Assembly: GCA_002346745.1 (NCBI GenBank)
Contig: DEAL01000032.1
Span: 1 to 20,817 of the forward strand
Length of the DNA: 20,817 bases
Direction of reading: 5' to 3'
DNA from: Candidatus Neomicrothrix sp. UBA2983
GTDB taxonomy: Bacteria; Actinomycetota; Acidimicrobiia; Acidimicrobiales; MedAcidi-G1
In this document: positions 8,826 to 17,344 of the stretch, one piece after another
Position numbering within the stretch: position 1 is the stretch's first letter
Layout: the number at the start of each line of letters is the position of its first letter
Translations under genes and position numbers: made by a program
Notes under the pieces: generated by a model
Told to the model about the DNA's origin: nothing
The model's input: the letters and a program-made list of their open reading frames with translations, nothing else
The model's database searches: none

Positions 8826-8835
8826 GACAGGACCG

Positions 8836-8841
8836 AGAGTA
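8836..8841 (-). promoter_or_regulatory. Candidate -10 box for addB
   Basis: Minus-strand TACTCT fits TANNNT and ends 10 nt before the addB ATG. There is no convincing Shine-Dalgarno and no clear -35 box at 16-18 nt. The predicted leader would be only a few nucleotides. Confidence 0.45.
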
Positions 8842-8904
8842 GGCACCCCGTGTGACAGCGTGCCCGGGATCGTGTCCGCCTCGGCCCCGCCGGCCGACCG
8901 GCGG

Positions 8905-8910
8905 TAACTT
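8905..8910 (+). promoter_or_regulatory. Candidate -10 box for the acyl-CoA synthetase gene (leaderless)
   Basis: TAACTT fits TANNNT and ends 8 nt before the ATG at 8919. It stands out in very GC-rich flanks, and no Shine-Dalgarno precedes the start. It faces away from the addB box 63 bp away, making the 93-bp gap a divergent promoter pair. Confidence 0.5.
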
Positions 8911-8918
8911 CCCACGCC

Positions 8919-10493
8919 ATGACCGACGAGCAGCCCGACGCGCCCCCGCCGACCGAGTACCCGGGCCACTGGGCAGCCGTGGCCCCAGACCGGCCCGCCA
9001 TCGTCATGGCCGGCAGCGGCGAGACGATGACGTTCGGCGAGCTCCACGCCGAGGCGTGCCGCATCGCCAACCTGCTCCGAAGCCTCGGCCTCGGCTTCGG
9101 CGACCACATGGCCTTCTGCCTCGAGAACCGCATCGAGTTCCTGGCCCTGACCTGGGGCGCCCACTACGCCGGCCTCCACTACACGGCCGCCTCCTCCCGG
9201 CTGACCGCCGACGAGCTGGCCTACATCGTCGACGACTGCGGTGCCCGGGTGTTCGTGACGTCCCCCTACAAGGAGGACGTGATCGCCGAGGTCACGGCCG
9301 CCACGCCCAACGTCGAGGCCCGGTTCTCGATCGGCGGGCCCCTGCCCGACCACGCCCCCTTCGAGGACGCCGTGGCCACCCAGTCCGCCGATGCCGATCC
9401 CGACTGGTCGGCCGGCACCGACATGCTCTACTCGTCGGGCACCACGGGCCGCCCCAAGGGCGTGAAGCGCCACCTCGTGCCCACGCCGCTCGGCAGCAGC
9501 GGGTCGATCTCGGCGATGGCGCAATTCCTGTTCGGCGCCCAGCCGGGCGGCACCTACCTCTCGCCGGCGCCGCTGTACCACGCCGCCCCGCTGCGCTTCT
9601 GCATGGGCTACCAAGGCCTCGGCAACACCGTGGTCGTCATGGAGAAGTACGACCCCGAGCACGCCCTGGCCCTGGTCGAGCAGCACGGCGTCACCGACAG
9701 CCAGTGGGTGCCGACGATGTTCGTCCGGATGCTCAAGCTGGACGACGAGGTCCGGGAGCGCTACGACGTGTCGTCGCTGCGGGCCGTCATCCACGCCGCC
9801 GCCCCCTGCCCGGTCGACGTGAAGCACCGGATGATCGACTGGTGGGGTCCGGTGATCTACGAGTACTACGCCGGCACCGAGGGCACGGGCCTGACGTTCA
9901 CCAACTCGGAGGACTGGCTGGCCCACCCGGGCACGGTCGGCAAGGCGTTGCTGGGCGAGGTCGTCATCGTCGGCGACGACGGCGAGGAACTGCCGGTCGG
10001 CGAGGAGGGCGGCGTCTACTTCCGCTCCGAGGTGACGTTCGAGTACCACAACGACCCCGAGAAGACCGCTGGGGCGATGCTGGGCGCCGACATGTCGACG
10101 CTGGGCGACGTGGGCCGCCTCGACGAGGACGGGTTCCTCTACCTCACGGACCGCAAGGCGTACATGATCATCTCGGGCGGGGTGAACATCTACCCCCAGG
10201 AGGCCGAGGACGTCCTGACGATGCACCCGTCGGTGTTCGACGTGGCCGTCTTCGGCGTCCCGAACGACGACTTCGGCGAGGAGGTCAAGGCGGTGGTCCA
10301 GCCCGCCGAGGGTGCCGTCCCCGGGCCCGAACTCGAGCGGGAGCTGATCGCCCACTGCCGGTCGCAGCTGGCCGACGTGAAGTGCCCCCGCAGCATCGAC
10401 TTCCGCGACGAGCTGCCCCGGCACCCGACGGGCAAGCTCTACAAGCGCCTCCTCAAGGACGAGTACTGGCAGGACCGCACCAGCAACATCTGA
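8919..10493 (+). CDS. Acyl-CoA synthetase (AMP-forming, FadD-like)
   Basis: This 524-residue ANL-superfamily ligase activates a carboxylic acid, probably a fatty acid, to its CoA thioester through an acyl-AMP intermediate. Visible motifs are the phosphate loop YSSGTTGRPKG (171-181), the A5 motif YEYYAGTEG (from 314), the hinge region GDVGRLDEDGFLYLTDR (from 396), the A8 stretch IISGGVNIYPQEAE, and the C-terminal PTGKLYKR with the catalytic Lys506. Length and motif order match short or medium FadD-type proteins. The ATG at 8919 is the natural start. There is no signal peptide or membrane helix, so the enzyme is cytoplasmic. The chain-length preference is not readable, and bile-acid, aromatic or branched substrates remain possible. 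Downstream lies the phytanoyl-CoA dioxygenase-like gene on the same strand, separated by a repeat-bearing 129-bp gap. Confidence 0.9.
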   Translation: MTDEQPDAPPPTEYPGHWAAVAPDRPAIVMAGSGETMTFGELHAEACRIANLLRSLGLGFGDHMAFCLENRIEFLALTWGAHYAGLHYTAASSRLTADELAYIVDDCGARVFVTSPYKEDVIAEVTAATPNVEARFSIGGPLPDHAPFEDAVATQSADADPDWSAGTDMLYSSGTTGRPKGVKRHLVPTPLGSSGSISAMAQFLFGAQPGGTYLSPAPLYHAAPLRFCMGYQGLGNTVVVMEKYDPEHALALVEQHGVTDSQWVPTMFVRMLKLDDEVRERYDVSSLRAVIHAAAPCPVDVKHRMIDWWGPVIYEYYAGTEGTGLTFTNSEDWLAHPGTVGKALLGEVVIVGDDGEELPVGEEGGVYFRSEVTFEYHNDPEKTAGAMLGADMSTLGDVGRLDEDGFLYLTDRKAYMIISGGVNIYPQEAEDVLTMHPSVFDVAVFGVPNDDFGEEVKAVVQPAEGAVPGPELERELIAHCRSQLADVKCPRSIDFRDELPRHPTGKLYKRLLKDEYWQDRTSNI

Positions 10494-10538
10494 GACGGCA
10501 CGCCTGCTACGTTGCGGCGCGATTCTGCCGGGTACTTC

Positions 10539-10606
10539 GATGGGCCGGTTGCCTAGATGGGCCGGTTGCCTAGATGGGCCGGTTGCCTCGATGGGCCGGT
10601 TGCCTC
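10539..10606. repeat. 17-bp tandem repeat (4 copies plus partial fifth)
   Basis: The unit GATGGGCCGGTTGCCTA occurs at 10539-10555 and 10556-10572, then twice with final C instead of A (10573-10589, 10590-10606). A fifth start, GATGGG, at 10607 merges into the ribosome binding site of the next gene. The copies are otherwise identical. Seventeen is not a multiple of three and the array is upstream of the likely start codon, so it is not coding. It has the form of a minisatellite (VNTR). A TACGTT hexamer at 10508-10513 is a possible -10 box that would put the array in the 5' leader. Confidence 0.95.
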
Positions 10607-10622
10607 GATGGGGAGGTGTGCT

Positions 10623-11477
10623 GTGAACGTCGCCGAGCTGGTCACCGACGAGGTGGTCGCCGCCTATTCCCGTGACGGGGCGGTCTGCCTGCGGCGGGCG
10701 TTCGGCCCCGAGTGGATCGCCACGCTGACGGCCGGCATCGAGCGCAACATCGCCGAGCCGTCCGCCCGGGGCCGCTTCTGGAACCGGGACGCCGCCGGCA
10801 GCTCCACCTTCTACGACAGCCAGTCGTGGCTGCACATCCCCGAGTACCGCGACTTCGCCCACCGGTCCGACATGGCCGAGATCGCCGGCCGGCTCATGCA
10901 GGTCGAGGCGGTCAACTTCTTCTTCGACGCGGTGTTCGTCCGCACGGCCGGCGAGCAGTTCCGCACGCCGTTCCACCAGGACGAGCCGTACTGGTCGGTC
11001 GAGGGGTTCGACACCTGCTCGGCGTGGATGCCACTCGTGCCCGTCGCCCGGGAGAGTACCCTCGAGTTCGTGGCCGGCTCGCACCGCTGGCGCCAGAAGC
11101 TGGTGCAGGAGAACTTCGGGGCGCTCACCGGCGACGGCTGTGACCAGGTCGAGTTCGGCGAGGACGCGGCCCCGTTCCCCGACATCGAGGGCAACCGGGA
11201 CGACTACGAGATCCTCGGCTGGGCCATGGAGCCCGGCGACGTGGTCGTCTTCAACGCCCGGATGGTGCACGGCGGGTCCGGCAACCTGGCGCCCGACCGG
11301 GACCTGAAGGTGTTCAACACCCAGTGGCTGGGCGACGACGTGCGAGTGCTGTTCCGACCCGAGGGCATGGACCCCGACAACTCCGACGTCATGCGCTCGG
11401 TCGGGCTGTCGCCGGGCGACCGCATCGGCACCGACCTCTACCCCGAACTCTGGCGCCGGGACCCGGTCCCGGCCTGA
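10623..11477 (+). CDS. Phytanoyl-CoA dioxygenase (PhyH) family protein
   Basis: This 284-residue protein is of the PhyH family of non-haem Fe(II)/2-oxoglutarate dioxygenases, which hydroxylate acyl-CoAs or other small molecules. The facial triad is visible as FHQDEPYW (His118, Asp120) and MVHGGSGN (His216). Arg226, ten residues after His216, is the candidate 2-oxoglutarate ligand. The distal core reads MEPGDVVVFNARMVHGG. The GTG at 10623 is preferred because GGGGAGG lies 6 nt upstream. ATGs at 10608 and 10557 are in frame but fall in or beside the tandem repeat, and using them would translate the ribosome binding site. It follows the acyl-CoA synthetase gene, which fits a lipid or side-chain oxidation role, but the substrate is unknown. 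It is convergent with ino1, with only 13 bp between stops and no clear terminator. Confidence 0.88.
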   Translation: MNVAELVTDEVVAAYSRDGAVCLRRAFGPEWIATLTAGIERNIAEPSARGRFWNRDAAGSSTFYDSQSWLHIPEYRDFAHRSDMAEIAGRLMQVEAVNFFFDAVFVRTAGEQFRTPFHQDEPYWSVEGFDTCSAWMPLVPVARESTLEFVAGSHRWRQKLVQENFGALTGDGCDQVEFGEDAAPFPDIEGNRDDYEILGWAMEPGDVVVFNARMVHGGSGNLAPDRDLKVFNTQWLGDDVRVLFRPEGMDPDNSDVMRSVGLSPGDRIGTDLYPELWRRDPVPA

Positions 11478-11490
11478 GGCGTTCCCCGGG

Positions 11491-12819
<1,329 letters not shown>

Positions 12820-12825
12820 TCAGCG

Positions 12826-12853
12826 AGCCTAAGGGATCCCGAACGATCGTCGA
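12826..12853 (-). promoter_or_regulatory. Promoter of ino1
   Basis: Read on the minus strand: TCGACG (12853-12848, 4 of 6 to TTGACA), a 16-nt spacer, TAGGCT (12831-12826, matches TANNNT), then 6 nt to the ATG. This predicts transcription starting at the start codon itself. Confidence 0.55.
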
Positions 12854-12854
12854 C

Positions 12855-12875
12855 TATATTTCAGTAAAGCTAAAA
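12855..12875 (+). promoter_or_regulatory. lysR -10 box overlapping a LysR-type operator dyad
   Basis: TATATT (12855-12860) is a good -10 box for the regulator gene. Overlapping it is TTTCAG-TAAAG-CTAAAA (12859-12875), an inverted repeat with one mismatch per arm pair, containing the T-N11-A core typical of LysR-family sites. Its centre lies about 48 bp upstream of the ino1 start, a suitable position to activate ino1 while occluding the regulator's own promoter. The AT-richness is conspicuous in this GC-rich window. Binding is inferred, not shown. Confidence 0.5.
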
Positions 12876-12894
12876 AGAAGTGAAGGTCCCCGAC

Positions 12895-13788
12895 ATGCCC
12901 GGCACCCCGCCACGAGACAGCCGCACCCCGGTGCTCCCGAACCTGAACGTCCAGCAGCTGGAGTACCTCGTCGCCGCCGCCGACGCCCCCACGCGGGCCG
13001 CCGCCGCCAGGGAACTCGGCGTCACCCCCTCGGCCCTCACGCAGGGGCTCGCCGAACTCGAGCGCCGGGTGGGCCTGCCGCTCTTCGAGCGCCGGGGGCG
13101 GCGGACCCTGCTGCGCTCCGATGCCGCTGAGGTGCTCGCCCACGCCCGCCGGGTCGTCGCCGAGACCCGCGACCTCGCCCGCTGGGCCGAGGACCGCCGC
13201 ACCGGCGCCTCGGGCCGGGTCCGCCTCGGTGCCATCGACGCCGTCGCCGTCCACCACCGGGCCGCCCGGATCCGGGCCTTCCGGACCGCCCACCCGGACG
13301 TCGACCTGCACCTCACCGTCGCCCCGTCGGGCCCGCTCCTCGACGCCCTCGGGCGCGGCGACCTCGACGTCGCCGTCCTCGTCGAGCCGGCCACACCCCC
13401 GGTCGGCATCGACGCCGTACCGCTCCTGGACGAGCCACTCCTCCTCTACGCCCCCGACGGGACCCGGGTCGGCGACCCGTCGACGTGGGGCCCGTGGGTG
13501 GCGTTCCCGGCCGGCTCGCACACCCGCCACGTCGTGGCCGCCGCGCTCGCAGGCCTGGGTGCTCGCTTCGAGGTCGTGGCCGAGTCCAACCAGCCCGAGG
13601 TCCTCCGCGAGATGGTCCGCCTGGGTGTGGGCTGGGCGGTGCTGCCCCCCGTCCAGGCAGAGTCGGGCGCCGAACCACTCGCACCGGCACGTCGCACGCC
13701 GCTGGCGACGCGGCGTCTCGTCGTCGCCCGCCGGGCCGGCGCCCCGCCCGACGCCGCCCTCGACGCCCTCGTCGCCGTGCTCGACTGA
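12895..13788 (+). CDS. LysR-family transcriptional regulator
   Basis: This protein of 297 residues (302 if the GTG at 12880 is used) has the LysR layout. A winged helix-turn-helix occupies about residues 16-75 (LNVQQLEYLVAAAD, then AAARELGVTPSALTQGLAELERRVGLPLFER). A linker helix follows, then a periplasmic-binding-protein-like effector domain beginning at GRVRLGAIDAVAV. The ATG at 12895 is preferred because GAAGG lies 8 nt upstream and homology starts well inside; the in-frame GTG at 12880 has only a weak AAAGAA before it. The start is therefore uncertain by five residues. It is transcribed away from ino1, with an LTTR-like dyad in between, so ino1 and lysR itself are the likely targets. The effector is unknown. 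glyA follows 78 bp downstream with its own promoter-like box, so it need not be cotranscribed. Confidence 0.88.
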   Translation: MPGTPPRDSRTPVLPNLNVQQLEYLVAAADAPTRAAAARELGVTPSALTQGLAELERRVGLPLFERRGRRTLLRSDAAEVLAHARRVVAETRDLARWAEDRRTGASGRVRLGAIDAVAVHHRAARIRAFRTAHPDVDLHLTVAPSGPLLDALGRGDLDVAVLVEPATPPVGIDAVPLLDEPLLLYAPDGTRVGDPSTWGPWVAFPAGSHTRHVVAAALAGLGARFEVVAESNQPEVLREMVRLGVGWAVLPPVQAESGAEPLAPARRTPLATRRLVVARRAGAPPDAALDALVAVLD

Positions 13789-13824
13789 CCGGGAGTACCG
13801 GAGTCGCGTCGGACACACGGCCGC

Positions 13825-13830
13825 TAGCCT
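13825..13830 (+). promoter_or_regulatory. Candidate -10 box for glyA
   Basis: TAGCCT matches TANNNT, 36 nt upstream of the glyA ATG, which would give a leader of about 30 nt. No good -35 box is seen 16-18 nt before it. The leader has only a weak GAGAAG purine stretch. Confidence 0.35.
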
Positions 13831-13866
13831 CTCTGCACCCGGTCCCCAGCGAGAAGCGAGCAACCG

Positions 13867-15111
<1,245 letters not shown>

Positions 15112-15188
15112 GCCCCGCCCGGCCCGCCGGCGCCGCCACTCCGGCGACCGGACCCCCGACGGCGGCTCCACGCGACAGACTGGGTGCG

Positions 15189-15221
15189 ATGCCTGCGCTC
15201 GTTCGAACCCCCGCCGCCTGA
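15189..15221 (+). other. Tiny ORF 1 upstream of wecA
   Basis: An ATG opens a 10-codon frame (peptide MPALVRTPAA) ending in TGA at 15219-15221. It shares the direct repeat GCGATGCCTGC with the next tiny ORF (15186-15196 and 15225-15235). There is no Shine-Dalgarno. This may be chance; it is listed because of its tandem arrangement with tiny ORF 2. Confidence 0.25.
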
Positions 15222-15227
15222 TTCGCG

Positions 15228-15266
15228 ATGCCTGCCCGATCCGGCCCCGTGGTGCCTGAGCGCTGA
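15228..15266 (+). other. Tiny ORF 2, TGATG-coupled to wecA
   Basis: An ATG opens a 12-codon frame (MPARSGPVVPER) whose TGA (15264-15266) overlaps the wecA ATG in the arrangement TGATG, a typical termination-reinitiation junction. wecA itself lacks a good Shine-Dalgarno, so coupling to this small frame is a plausible way to start it. Translation of the tiny ORF is not proven. Confidence 0.35.
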
Positions 15267-16393
15267 TGCCCCCGACGACCGCCTACGTGATTGTCGGCGT
15301 GGCTGCCGCGCTGACCACGGCACTCGCCACCTTCGTGGTGCGTCGCCGGGCCACCGCGGCCGGCTTCGTCGTCGCCCCCGACGAGCGCCACCACGTCCAC
15401 GAGCACGCCACCCCTACGCTAGGGGGCCTCGCCATGTTCGCCGGCCTCATCGTCGGCCTCGGGGTGGCCTGGGGCATCGGCGACTTCGCGGCGGTGTTCG
15501 CCGCCCCCAGCGAGATGCTCGGCCTGCTGCTGGCGGCCGTCCTGATCTGCGGCGTGGGCGTCCTCGACGACGTCCGTCCGGTCTCGGCGCCGGCCAAGGT
15601 CGCCGGCATGGTCGTCGCCGGCAGCGTCCTGTCGCTGGCCGGGGTGTCGCTGCTGGTGCTGCGCATCCCGTTCGTCGACATGGTCCTGCTCTCGCCGGAC
15701 CTCTCCGCACTGTTCACCGTGGTGTGGGTGGTGCTCATCGCCAACGCCGTCAACCTGATCGACGGCCTCGACGGGCTGGCGGCCGGCATCGTCGGCATCG
15801 CCGCCGCCACCTTCCTGCTCTACGCGGTGCGCCTCGGCGACGCCGGGGTGCTCTTCGACGGCAACCCGGGCGCCCTGCTGGCGGTGCTGGTGTTCGGCAT
15901 CTGCGTCGGCTTTCTGCCGCACAACATGTACCCGGCACGCATCTTCATGGGGGACAGCGGCGCACTGCTGCTGGGCCTCCTCATGGCGGCGTCGACGGTG
16001 TCGGTGGGTGGCCGCACCGACGCCCCCTTCTCAGGCCAGTCGTTCTTCTTCTTCGCCCCGCTGTTCATACCGTTGTTCATCCTGGGCGTGCCGCTGTTCG
16101 ACATGACCTTCGCCATCATTCGGCGGATCGCCACCCGGGGACTCAAGGTCACCGACGCCGACAAGGAGCACGTGCACCATCGGATCATGAAGCTGGGCCA
16201 CGGCCACCGCCGGGCCGTGTTCATCCTGTGGGGCTGGACGGCGCTGCTGTCGAGTTTCGTGCTGTGGCCGACCTACACGGGGGAGGGCGACGCCATCGTG
16301 CCGACCGGCATCGCGGCGGTGTGCCTGCTGCTGTTCACGGTGCTCCACCCGCGGCTGCGGACCGGTCGCCACCCGGTGTACCGGGAGGAGTAG
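15266..16393 (+). CDS. wecA: WecA/TagO-like undecaprenyl-phosphate sugar-1-phosphate transferase
   Basis: This 375-residue polytopic membrane protein of the MraY/WecA family transfers a sugar-1-phosphate (usually GlcNAc-1-P) from UDP-sugar to polyprenyl phosphate, priming cell-wall glycan synthesis. In mycobacteria the homologue starts the arabinogalactan linker. Motifs are PTLGGLAMF in the first cytoplasmic part, the Mg2+-binding LDDVRP (Asp101/Asp102), NAVNLIDGLDG (160-170), RIFMGDSG (Asp230), and the WecA-type cytoplasmic HVHHR (302-306). About ten hydrophobic helices are spread along the chain. MraY is less likely because the HVHHR loop and the neighbourhood fit WecA. An in-frame stop at 15257 excludes longer ATG starts. 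In mycobacteria the same gene also directly precedes the atp operon. Confidence 0.88.
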   Translation: MPPTTAYVIVGVAAALTTALATFVVRRRATAAGFVVAPDERHHVHEHATPTLGGLAMFAGLIVGLGVAWGIGDFAAVFAAPSEMLGLLLAAVLICGVGVLDDVRPVSAPAKVAGMVVAGSVLSLAGVSLLVLRIPFVDMVLLSPDLSALFTVVWVVLIANAVNLIDGLDGLAAGIVGIAAATFLLYAVRLGDAGVLFDGNPGALLAVLVFGICVGFLPHNMYPARIFMGDSGALLLGLLMAASTVSVGGRTDAPFSGQSFFFFAPLFIPLFILGVPLFDMTFAIIRRIATRGLKVTDADKEHVHHRIMKLGHGHRRAVFILWGWTALLSSFVLWPTYTGEGDAIVPTGIAAVCLLLFTVLHPRLRTGRHPVYREE

Positions 16394-16467
16394 CCGGGCC
16401 TCCGGAGGGGCGTCGTGAACGGTCCCCGGGTGGGGCGAACGTCACGCGATGACGACTGCGCGCGAGG

Positions 16468-16496
16468 TTGTCCTCACGGGACAATGAGAATAGATT
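16468..16496 (+). promoter_or_regulatory. atp operon promoter with palindromic -35 region
   Basis: TTGTCC (16468-16473), a 17-nt spacer, and TAGATT (16491-16496) form the best sigma-70-type promoter in the window. The -35 box is one arm of a perfect palindrome, TTGTCC-TCACG-GGACAA (16468-16484), which looks like an operator. Transcription would begin near 16503, giving a leader of about 76 nt before the AtpZ-like gene. The regulator that might bind is not identified. Confidence 0.6.
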
Positions 16497-16506
16497 CACA
16501 AGCGTT

Positions 16507-16542
16507 GAGGGGGCCGTCCGTAACCGCCTCCGGCGCCCCCTC
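16507..16542 (+). promoter_or_regulatory. GC-rich hairpin in the atp mRNA leader
   Basis: GAGGGGGC (16507-16514) pairs perfectly with GCCCCCTC (16535-16542) around a 20-nt loop. It would sit a few nucleotides from the predicted mRNA 5' end. No U-tract follows, so it is not an intrinsic terminator. A 5'-stabilising role is possible. Confidence 0.5.
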
Positions 16543-16578
16543 CCCGTCCCGTTCCCCCCTGAGCAAGGACTCACGTCG

Positions 16579-16848
16579 ATGCAGCAGGCTGAAGCGCGCG
16601 AACTGAAGCAGGGCTTTGGCGACGCCTTCGCCGCCGCCTTCGAGCTGGCGGTGACGCCCGCTATCTTCGGCGTCCTGGGTTGGCTGCTCGATCGCACCCT
16701 CGGCACCACGCCGGTCTTCACGATCGCCCTCGTGCTGGTCACCGTGTCCTACGCCGCCTGGAAGGTCGCCCGCGACTACCGGGTCAAGCTCGACCGCGAG
16801 GCCGCCGAGCGCCGCGAGGCCTGGCAGGCCCGGGGGCCGCTGGTCTAG
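16579..16848 (+). CDS. AtpZ/AtpI-family small membrane protein
   Basis: This 89-residue protein has two hydrophobic helices (about 21-37 and 45-62) and a charged C-terminal tail. The pattern LGWLLDRTLGTTPVF matches the AtpZ/AtpI family found at the head of F-type ATP synthase operons. Family members have been linked to Fo assembly and to Mg2+/Ca2+ movement in Bacillus. The ATG at 16579 is chosen because AAGGA lies 9 nt upstream. The longer frame from a TTG at 16468 would translate the promoter itself, so it is rejected. Its stop overlaps the next start by one base (TAGTG). The AtpZ assignment rests on size, topology and position and is good but not certain. Confidence 0.8.
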   Translation: MQQAEARELKQGFGDAFAAAFELAVTPAIFGVLGWLLDRTLGTTPVFTIALVLVTVSYAAWKVARDYRVKLDREAAERREAWQARGPLV

Positions 16849-17336
16849 TGGGCACCGTGGCCGAGGCGTCCGACGTCGTGCTGCCCGCCGAGGGCCCCGA
16901 GCGTGAGATCGCCCGCGACCTGGCGCGCCGTGCAGCGATCGTCTCGCCCGCCTTCCTCGTCCTCGGCGCCGTCCTCGACGGCGTCCACGGCCTCGTCTCC
17001 GCCGGGCTGGCGCTGGTACTCGTCGCCGGCAACTTCCTCCTCGGCGCCGCCATCATCGGCCGCGCCGTCGCCGTGTCGCTCAACGCCCTCTACGGGGCGG
17101 TGCTGCTCGGCTACATCGTGCGCCTCGGCCTGCTGGCCGTGTTCGCCCTGGCGTTCAAGGGCACCGGCTGGTTCGCCGCCGTGCCCTTCGCCGCCACCCT
17201 GCTCGTCACCCACCTCGGCCTGCTGGCCGCGGAGACCAAGCGGGTGTCGATGACGCTGGCCCATCCGGGCCTGGCGCCGTCGGCCCGTCGGGTCGCCGAC
17301 GAACCGTCCACCGATCCCACCTCCACCCAGGAGTAG
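16848..17336 (+). CDS. atpI: ATP synthase subunit I (AtpI-like)
   Basis: This 162-residue protein has four predicted membrane helices between about residues 28 and 128 and a polar C-terminal tail. Size, topology and position just before atpB fit AtpI/UncI and the mycobacterial Rv1303-type protein, thought to assist c-ring assembly. The GTG at 16848 shares a base with the upstream TAG. A second in-frame GTG at 16857 is possible. Sequence conservation in this family is weak, so the call relies on context. An AGGAG just before its stop probably serves as the ribosome binding site of atpB. Confidence 0.75.
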   Translation: MGTVAEASDVVLPAEGPEREIARDLARRAAIVSPAFLVLGAVLDGVHGLVSAGLALVLVAGNFLLGAAIIGRAVAVSLNALYGAVLLGYIVRLGLLAVFALAFKGTGWFAAVPFAATLLVTHLGLLAAETKRVSMTLAHPGLAPSARRVADEPSTDPTSTQE

Positions 17337-17344
17337 CGCTTCCC

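Noticed and set aside
4605..8855. 1416-residue plus-strand open frame opposite addA/addB
   Set aside because: It has shadow composition, spans two real genes on the other strand, and has no ribosome binding site or recognisable motif.
10539..10606. Possible CRISPR array
   Set aside because: The repeats are directly adjacent with no spacers and are only 17 bp long.
10557..10622. ATG start for the dioxygenase inside the tandem repeat
   Set aside because: It would translate the repeats and the ribosome binding site; the GTG at 10623 has GGGGAGG 6 nt upstream.
8826..11270. Upstream extension of the addB reading frame across the acyl-CoA synthetase and dioxygenase genes
   Set aside because: The extension is antisense to two well-supported genes. 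AddB-type sequence begins at the ATG at 8825, and a promoter-like box lies just upstream of it.
15121..15150. GC-rich inverted repeat after glyA as a terminator
   Set aside because: The stem is only five pairs (CGCCG/CGGCG) with no U-tract; such pairs are expected by chance at this GC content.
16468..16578. TTG start giving the AtpZ-like protein 37 extra residues
   Set aside because: The extension coincides with the promoter palindrome, the -10 box and the leader hairpin, while the ATG at 16579 has AAGGA at good spacing.
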